Source of the DNA: Pseudomonadota bacterium
Lineage (GTDB): Bacteria > Verrucomicrobiota > Verrucomicrobiia > Limisphaerales > SXTU01
Direction: 5' to 3'
Length of the DNA stretch: 64,000 bases
NCBI GenBank assembly: GCA_009922615.1
Contig: RFVF01000010.1
Coordinates: 24,612-88,611 of the forward strand
Shown: positions 59,606 through 64,000 of the stretch, one piece after another
How positions within the stretch are numbered: the stretch's first letter is position 1
How the letters are laid out: every line of letters starts with the position of its first letter
Notes under the pieces: generated by a model
What the model saw: only the letters and a program-made list of their open reading frames with translations
What the model was told of the DNA's origin: nothing
The model's database searches: none
Translations under genes and position numbers: made by a program

Positions 59606-61180
59606 CTATTTCTTGGCCGGCGCCGGCTTGGGCTGAGTCGTCAGCGGGAAGTTGTCCGTGCGGAACGGATGCGCCGGGAGGCCGTCCTTGTTCCATAGAT
59701 TGACAACCGGGAAGTTCGCCCAGCCGAAGCGCACCGCCGTCGGTTGTTTCACGCTCGGGCTGCTCAGCTCCACCTTGTCCGGGCTGACGATCTTGGCCGT
59801 GGCCCAGACGAACTTGCCGTCCGCCCCACAAATCGCGAAGCCCTTAAGCTCGCCGCCGCGCGCCTCCAAACCCTTGCCCGTGTCACTGAATGTCACTGTG
59901 GCCTTGCCACCGCTGAAGCTCACGCTCTTGAAGGTCGGCCCGCTCGCCACCAGGTTCTCGCCATACGCGAGCTTGCGCGCCAGCAACGCCAGCCGTGCGC
60001 CCACGGGCTCCTTCTGCTTTGGGTGGATGTCGTTTTCCTCGCCCACGTCCGTGATGACGACGGTGCCGGCGTGGCCGACGTTCTTGCTCGCGACGATCTG
60101 CGCTTCGCGCAACTCCGCCCAATTGCTGTCCGCCGGTTCGGGGAGAATCTTGGTGAACGGCGCGAGTTGAACCGTGAGGAACGTGAAGTCGCCCTGGCCC
60201 CAGTCCTGCCGCCAGTTGCGGATCATGTCCGCAAACAGCGTGCGATACTGCCACGCACGGCCCGCGTTGGACTCGCCCTGATACCAAATCGCACCCTTGA
60301 TCGCGAAGGGGATGAGCGGGTGGATCATTGAGTTGTAAAGTTCCGTGGGCCGCCACGGGTCATTGGGCTGGCGCGGAGCCGGGGTGCCCGCCGCCTTGGC
60401 CTTGGCCGCCTGCTCGACATAACGCGCCTTCGCGGTCTCGAAGTTCTTCACCGCTGTCGGATATGCATCCACGATGCTCTGCTTGTAATCCGCGTTCCCG
60501 GTCAGGACGCGCTCGCTCATCCAGACCTCCGCCGGCGAACCACCCCAGCTTGTGTGAATGATTCCCACGGGCACGCCCTTGGCCTTCTGCAAATCGCGCC
60601 CGAAGTAATACGCCACCGCCGAGAAGTCCGGCGTGTTCTCCGGGCTGGCCACCGCCCACGCCGGCCGGGCCTTGTTGTATTCGCCCTTGATGTCATCGAG
60701 CGGCGTTGGGGATTTCACGCGCGGCACGTAGAAGAGCCGGTAGTTGGGATTTGCCGATGCAGCCGCAGCGGCATCGCCGTTGGTGGCCTGCCGGAGCGCC
60801 CATTGCATGTTGGACTGGCCGCTGGCCACCCACACTTCGCCCACGACGACGTTTTTCAACTCGATCTGGTTGCTGGCCAGCACGCGCAGGGAGAAGGGCC
60901 GCGCGCTGGCGGGCATCGCCGCGAGCTTGACCTGCCACTTGCCGTGCTTCGCGCGTGTCTGCACGACCTGGTCGCGATACTGCACGATCACCAACTCATC
61001 CTCGGCGGCCCAGCCCCACACGGGCACGCTCTGGCCCTGCTGGAGCACCATGTGATCGGAGAAGATCACCGGCAAGCGCACCTCCGCATGCAATCCGGCG
61101 ACCACGGACAAAAGCGCGATGACCACAGCGGCAAGCCGGGCAGGAAGACTGAGACGACGGACGGAATAATCAATATGCAT
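59606..61180 (-). CDS. Sialate O-acetylesterase-like carbohydrate esterase (SASA)
   Basis: A 524-residue protein with signal peptide (LAAVVIALLSVVAGLHAE). The SASA-family SGNH motifs: VWVASGQSNMQWAL (nucleophile), HTSWGGSPAEVW, FAIKGAIWYQGESNAG and IVVITDVGEENDIHPKQK (catalytic His). A C-terminal beta domain (FSDTGKGLEARGGELKGF) is present. It removes O-acetyl groups from sialic acids or plant xylans in the periplasm; the family is expanded in Verrucomicrobiota. It stands alone, 66 bp after the ankyrin gene end. Confidence 0.93.
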   Translation of the reverse strand: MHIDYSVRRLSLPARLAAVVIALLSVVAGLHAEVRLPVIFSDHMVLQQGQSVPVWGWAAEDELVIVQYRDQVVQTRAKHGKWQVKLAAMPASARPFSLRVLASNQIELKNVVVGEVWVASGQSNMQWALRQATNGDAAAAASANPNYRLFYVPRVKSPTPLDDIKGEYNKARPAWAVASPENTPDFSAVAYYFGRDLQKAKGVPVGIIHTSWGGSPAEVWMSERVLTGNADYKQSIVDAYPTAVKNFETAKARYVEQAAKAKAAGTPAPRQPNDPWRPTELYNSMIHPLIPFAIKGAIWYQGESNAGRAWQYRTLFADMIRNWRQDWGQGDFTFLTVQLAPFTKILPEPADSNWAELREAQIVASKNVGHAGTVVITDVGEENDIHPKQKEPVGARLALLARKLAYGENLVASGPTFKSVSFSGGKATVTFSDTGKGLEARGGELKGFAICGADGKFVWATAKIVSPDKVELSSPSVKQPTAVRFGWANFPVVNLWNKDGLPAHPFRTDNFPLTTQPKPAPAKK

Positions 61181-61275
61181 GGCGAGAGTTCAAGTCACCC
61201 GCGCAGCAGCGTCAACGCGAAATGCGGACGCGAGCGACGGTGTTTGGGCAAGGCCCGCGAAAGGCCCGGCTCTGA

Positions 61276-62319
61276 TTACTTCGCGGCGCTGCTGTTACCG
61301 CGCAGTTCCGCCAGCAGCCGCTCGATAATCTTCGGGCTGGTCATGCCTTCGGTCTGCGCCTGGAAGTTCGTGAGGATCCGGTGCGTGAGCACGGGCAGCG
61401 CAACGGCCTCGATGTCCTCCATGCGGACGAGGTAGCTGCCGTTGAGCACGGCGTGGGCCTTGGCACCCCGAATGAGATATTGCACGGCGCGCGGGCCGCC
61501 GCCCCAGCTCACCCATTTCTTCACCCAGGCCGGCGCGGACTCGTCGGCGGGCCGCGTCATGCGGACGAGTTCCACGGCGGTGTCGTAGATGTGGTCGGGC
61601 ACTGGCACGCGCTGGATCAATTCCTGAAAGGCCAGCACTTGCTCACCGGTGATGAGTTTTTCAAGTGCCGGCGTTGCTGCCCCGGTGGTCGCCCGCGCAA
61701 TCTGCCCTTCCTCCTCCACGCTGGGATAATGCACGTGGATGAAAAACATGAAGCGGTCGAGCTGCGCCTCGGGGAGCTGGTAGGTGCCTTCCTGCTCGAT
61801 GGGATTTTGCGTGGCGAGCACGAAGAACGGCCGGGGGAGGTTGAAGACCTTGCCGCTCGCTGTGACCTTGTGTTCCTGCATTGCCTCGAGCAACGCCGAC
61901 TGCGTTTTGGGCGGCGTGCGGTTGATTTCGTCGGCCAGCACGATGTTCGCGAACACGGGGCCTTTGAGGAAGACGAAGGCGCGTTTGCCCGGCTGGTCGG
62001 TCTCCTGAAGAATGTCTGTGCCCGTGATGTCGCTGGGCATCAGGTCCGGCGTAAATTGAATGCGGTTGAATTGGAGGCTCATCACGTCGGCCAGCGCGTG
62101 GACCATCGTGGTTTTGGCCAGACCAGGCACGCCCATGAGCAGCGCGTGACCGCGCGAGAGGATGGCGATGAGCAACTGGTCGATGACCTCGTTCTGCCCG
62201 ATGATGACCTTGGCCACTTCCTGGCGCAGCGCTTCGTGCAGCTTCCGCATGGCGTCGATGGCGGCGACGTCGGCGTCGGAGACTTGCGGAGTGTTCAGGG
62301 AAACAGGCGCGTCAGGCAT
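61276..62319 (-). CDS. MoxR-family AAA+ ATPase
   Basis: A 347-residue protein. Walker A GVPGLAKTTMVHA, Walker B IVLADEINRTPP, sensor-1-like ATQNPIEQEGTYQLPEAQLDRFMF and the C-terminal helical lid (LIRGAKAHAVLNGSYLV). MoxR ATPases act as chaperones, usually with a VWA-domain and DUF58 gene next to them; none is seen in this window, and the next gene on this strand (59606-61180) is unrelated. It lies 154 bp downstream of the clpC end with a terminator between. Confidence 0.94.
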   Translation of the reverse strand: MPDAPVSLNTPQVSDADVAAIDAMRKLHEALRQEVAKVIIGQNEVIDQLLIAILSRGHALLMGVPGLAKTTMVHALADVMSLQFNRIQFTPDLMPSDITGTDILQETDQPGKRAFVFLKGPVFANIVLADEINRTPPKTQSALLEAMQEHKVTASGKVFNLPRPFFVLATQNPIEQEGTYQLPEAQLDRFMFFIHVHYPSVEEEGQIARATTGAATPALEKLITGEQVLAFQELIQRVPVPDHIYDTAVELVRMTRPADESAPAWVKKWVSWGGGPRAVQYLIRGAKAHAVLNGSYLVRMEDIEAVALPVLTHRILTNFQAQTEGMTSPKIIERLLAELRGNSSAAK

Positions 62320-62421
62320 AGGGTTTATGTTGCGGCGGACTGTAGCGGCGAGGAACGGACGGGGGAAGAGTTTTGCTCGCCCAAGGCCGAGAAACTTCCG
62401 TTTGCGATCTCCCCTGAAAAG

Positions 62422-62452
62422 GCAACGCCACCCGGTGAGCGGGTGGCGTTGC
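62422..62452 (-). terminator. Terminator of clpC
   Basis: Perfect 12-base arms GCAACGCCACCC (62422-62433) and GGGTGGCGTTGC (62441-62452) around a 7-base loop; on the minus strand CTTTTC follows. It ends the clpC transcript before the MoxR gene. The plus-strand side also has GAAAATT, so it may work both ways. Confidence 0.85.
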
Positions 62453-62473
62453 TGCGAAAATTGAGGCCAGTGG

Positions 62474-64000
62474 CTAGCTCGCCACCGCGCCTTCAGTTGA
62501 GCTGGCGGCCTTCTGAGTGAAGGTGAGCTTGCCGTCGGCGGCCGAGACTTGCACCGGCTCGCCGGGGTTCAAATTGCCACGCAAGAGTTCCTCGGCGAGC
62601 GGGTCCTCGAGATACTTCTCCACGCTGCGCCGCATCGGACGCGCGCCGTATTGCGGATCGAAGCCCTTTTCCACGAGGAAGTCCTTCGCCTTCTCGTCGA
62701 GCACGAGCTGGATGTTCTTGTGCTTGAGCCGCTCCATGACCTTCGTGACTTCGAGGTCGAGGATGGTGACGAGGTCGGGCTTGGTGAGCTGGCGGAAGAC
62801 GATGACGTCGTCGAGGCGGTTGAGGAACTCGGGGCGGAAGGTTTTCTTCGCCTCGTCGAGCGTCTTCTCCTTCATCATTTCATAACTCGCCTCGTCCTTT
62901 GACGCGCCGAAGCCGATGACGTTGTTTTTCTTCAGCGTCTCTGACCCCACGTTCGAGGTGAGCAGGATGATGGTGTTGCGGAAGTCAATCACCCGGCCGG
63001 TATTGTCGGTGAGTTTGCCCTCCTCCAAAATTTGAAGGAGCATGTTCATCGCGTCGGGGTGCGCCTTTTCGATCTCGTCGAAGAGGACGACGCAATAGGG
63101 CTTGCGCCGCACCTGCTCGGTGAGCTGCCCGCCCTCCTCGTAACCGACATATCCCGGCGGCGCGCCGATGAGCCGCGAGACGGCGTGCTTCTCCATGTAT
63201 TCGCTCATGTCGAGCTGGATGAGTGACTTGGAGTCGCCAAACATCTGCTCGGCCAGGGTCTTCGCAAGCAGCGTCTTGCCCACGCCAGTTGGGCCGAGCA
63301 AGGCGAACGTGCCGATGGGACGCTTCGGGTCTTTCAAATCCGCGCGGGAGCGCCGGAGCGCCTTCGCCATCGCGAGTACGGCGTCGGTCTGACCGATGAC
63401 GACTTTGGCGAGCACTTTCTCGACTTCGAGCAGGCGCGCCGTCTCGTCCTTTTCCATGCGCTTGAGCGGGATGCCGGTCCACTTCGAGACGACGTGAAGG
63501 ATTTCGTCCTCGTCCACTTTGACGCGCTTCTCTTCTTTCGCCTCGCGCCAAGACTTGAGCGTGGCCTCAAGCTTTTCCTTCGCCTGCTTTTCCTTGTCGC
63601 GATACGAGGCCGCGCCTTCGAAATCCTGCTCCTTAATGGCGCGTTCCTTGCGGTTCTTGAGCTCTTCGATCTCCGCCTCCTGATCCTTCAAGTCCGGCGG
63701 GCGGGTCATTGCGCCGATGCGCGCGCGTGAACCGGCTTCGTCCATCACGTCGATGGCCTTGTCCGGCAAGAAACGGCCGGTGATGTAGCGGTCGGAGAGC
63801 TTCACGCTGGCCTCGACGGCAGCGTCGGTGATTTCGGCGCGGTGGTGGTCCTCGTATTTGCCGCGCAGGCCCTTGAGGATGGTGATGGCGTCCTCGATGG
63901 ACGGGGGCTCGACTTTCACGGACTGGAAGCGGCGTTCCAGCGCGCCGTCCTTCTCAACGTATTTGCGATACTCGTTGAGTGTGGTCGCGCCGATGCACTG
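62474..64000 (-). CDS. clpC: ATP-dependent Clp protease ATP-binding subunit ClpC (N-terminus outside the window)
   Basis: About 508 residues are visible, from the end of the first AAA+ domain to the C-terminus; the frame is open to the right edge (QCIGATTLNEYRKYVEKDGA). A UVR-like coiled coil (AEIEELKNRKERAIKEQDFE) between the two ATPase domains indicates ClpC rather than ClpB. The second ATPase domain has GPTGVGKTLLAKTLA, VVLFDEIEKAHPD and IILLTSNVG, and the VIGFG loop that docks on ClpP. ClpC unfolds proteins for ClpP degradation. The tail is rich in Ala/Ser. Confidence 0.95.
   Translation of the reverse strand, partial: QCIGATTLNEYRKYVEKDGALERRFQSVKVEPPSIEDAITILKGLRGKYEDHHRAEITDAAVEASVKLSDRYITGRFLPDKAIDVMDEAGSRARIGAMTRPPDLKDQEAEIEELKNRKERAIKEQDFEGAASYRDKEKQAKEKLEATLKSWREAKEEKRVKVDEDEILHVVSKWTGIPLKRMEKDETARLLEVEKVLAKVVIGQTDAVLAMAKALRRSRADLKDPKRPIGTFALLGPTGVGKTLLAKTLAEQMFGDSKSLIQLDMSEYMEKHAVSRLIGAPPGYVGYEEGGQLTEQVRRKPYCVVLFDEIEKAHPDAMNMLLQILEEGKLTDNTGRVIDFRNTIILLTSNVGSETLKKNNVIGFGASKDEASYEMMKEKTLDEAKKTFRPEFLNRLDDVIVFRQLTKPDLVTILDLEVTKVMERLKHKNIQLVLDEKAKDFLVEKGFDPQYGARPMRRSVEKYLEDPLAEELLRGNLNPGEPVQVSAADGKLTFTQKAASSTEGAVAS

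Noticed and set aside
1..64000. CRISPR arrays, tRNA or rRNA genes, prophage, replication origin
   Set aside because: No regularly spaced direct repeats, no cloverleaf with a T-loop and acceptor pairing in the gaps I inspected, and no cluster of phage or DnaA-box features.

Overview
The window is a GC-rich, densely packed bacterial chromosome segment with about 50 protein genes on both strands, frequent stop/start overlaps, and no rRNA or tRNA gene that I could find. Gene content points to the PVC superphylum, most likely Verrucomicrobiota. It includes a TAT-exported DUF1501 protein, a sialate O-acetylesterase, a SGNH esterase, a Ser/Thr kinase fused to leucine-rich repeats, an octaheme cytochrome, a large Sel1-repeat protein, and GCCGAGCAT-type palindromes between genes. 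This placement is inferred from content, not from a marker gene.

Layout. 1-10136: a probable lipid or small-molecule locus. A minus-strand trio (hydrolase-like, SnoaL-like, Rieske oxygenase) stands back to back with a tightly coupled plus-strand run (desaturase, PAP2 enzyme, two B12-type radical SAM enzymes, two GNAT-like proteins, a GH3-family acyl-adenylating enzyme). 10137-15071: an integrase remnant with a 29-bp inverted repeat, a kinase-LRR receptor, a secreted protein and a decayed IS21-type element. 15072-22375: a seven-gene membrane-lipid modification operon (desaturase, FAD oxidoreductase, DUF1365, two cyclopropane-synthase-like methyltransferases, DUF1475, DUF1295 with an unusual C-terminal extension). 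22741-24993: GTP-type PEP carboxykinase and a small Rieske protein.

25006-27640, minus strand: a SAM-I riboswitch with its own terminator heads an operon of a threonine-synthase-like enzyme, a MoaD/ThiS-type sulfur carrier ending in Gly-Gly, a free-standing NIL-domain protein and a DUF309 protein. Control of a threonine-synthase-like gene by a methionine-pathway riboswitch, together with a sulfur carrier and a NIL protein, suggests that this ThrC-like enzyme makes homocysteine using protein-bound sulfur. This is the best candidate for a poorly described system in the window.

27752-50565: mixed metabolism and housekeeping genes (aldo/keto reductase, MFS exporter, lone ABC sugar permease, HigBA-type toxin-antitoxin next to trpE, multiheme cytochrome, YjhG/YagF-type dehydratase, CBS protein, DUF1501, MiaE, a Trm112-like protein plus a decayed second copy, SGNH esterase, DeoC, Sel1 protein, L,D-transpeptidase followed by a broken gene, beta-CASP nuclease). 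50674-64000: a three-gene RND heavy-metal-type efflux operon, endonuclease III, an SDR enzyme, an ankyrin protein, sialate O-acetylesterase, a MoxR ATPase and the 3' part of clpC, which runs off the right edge.
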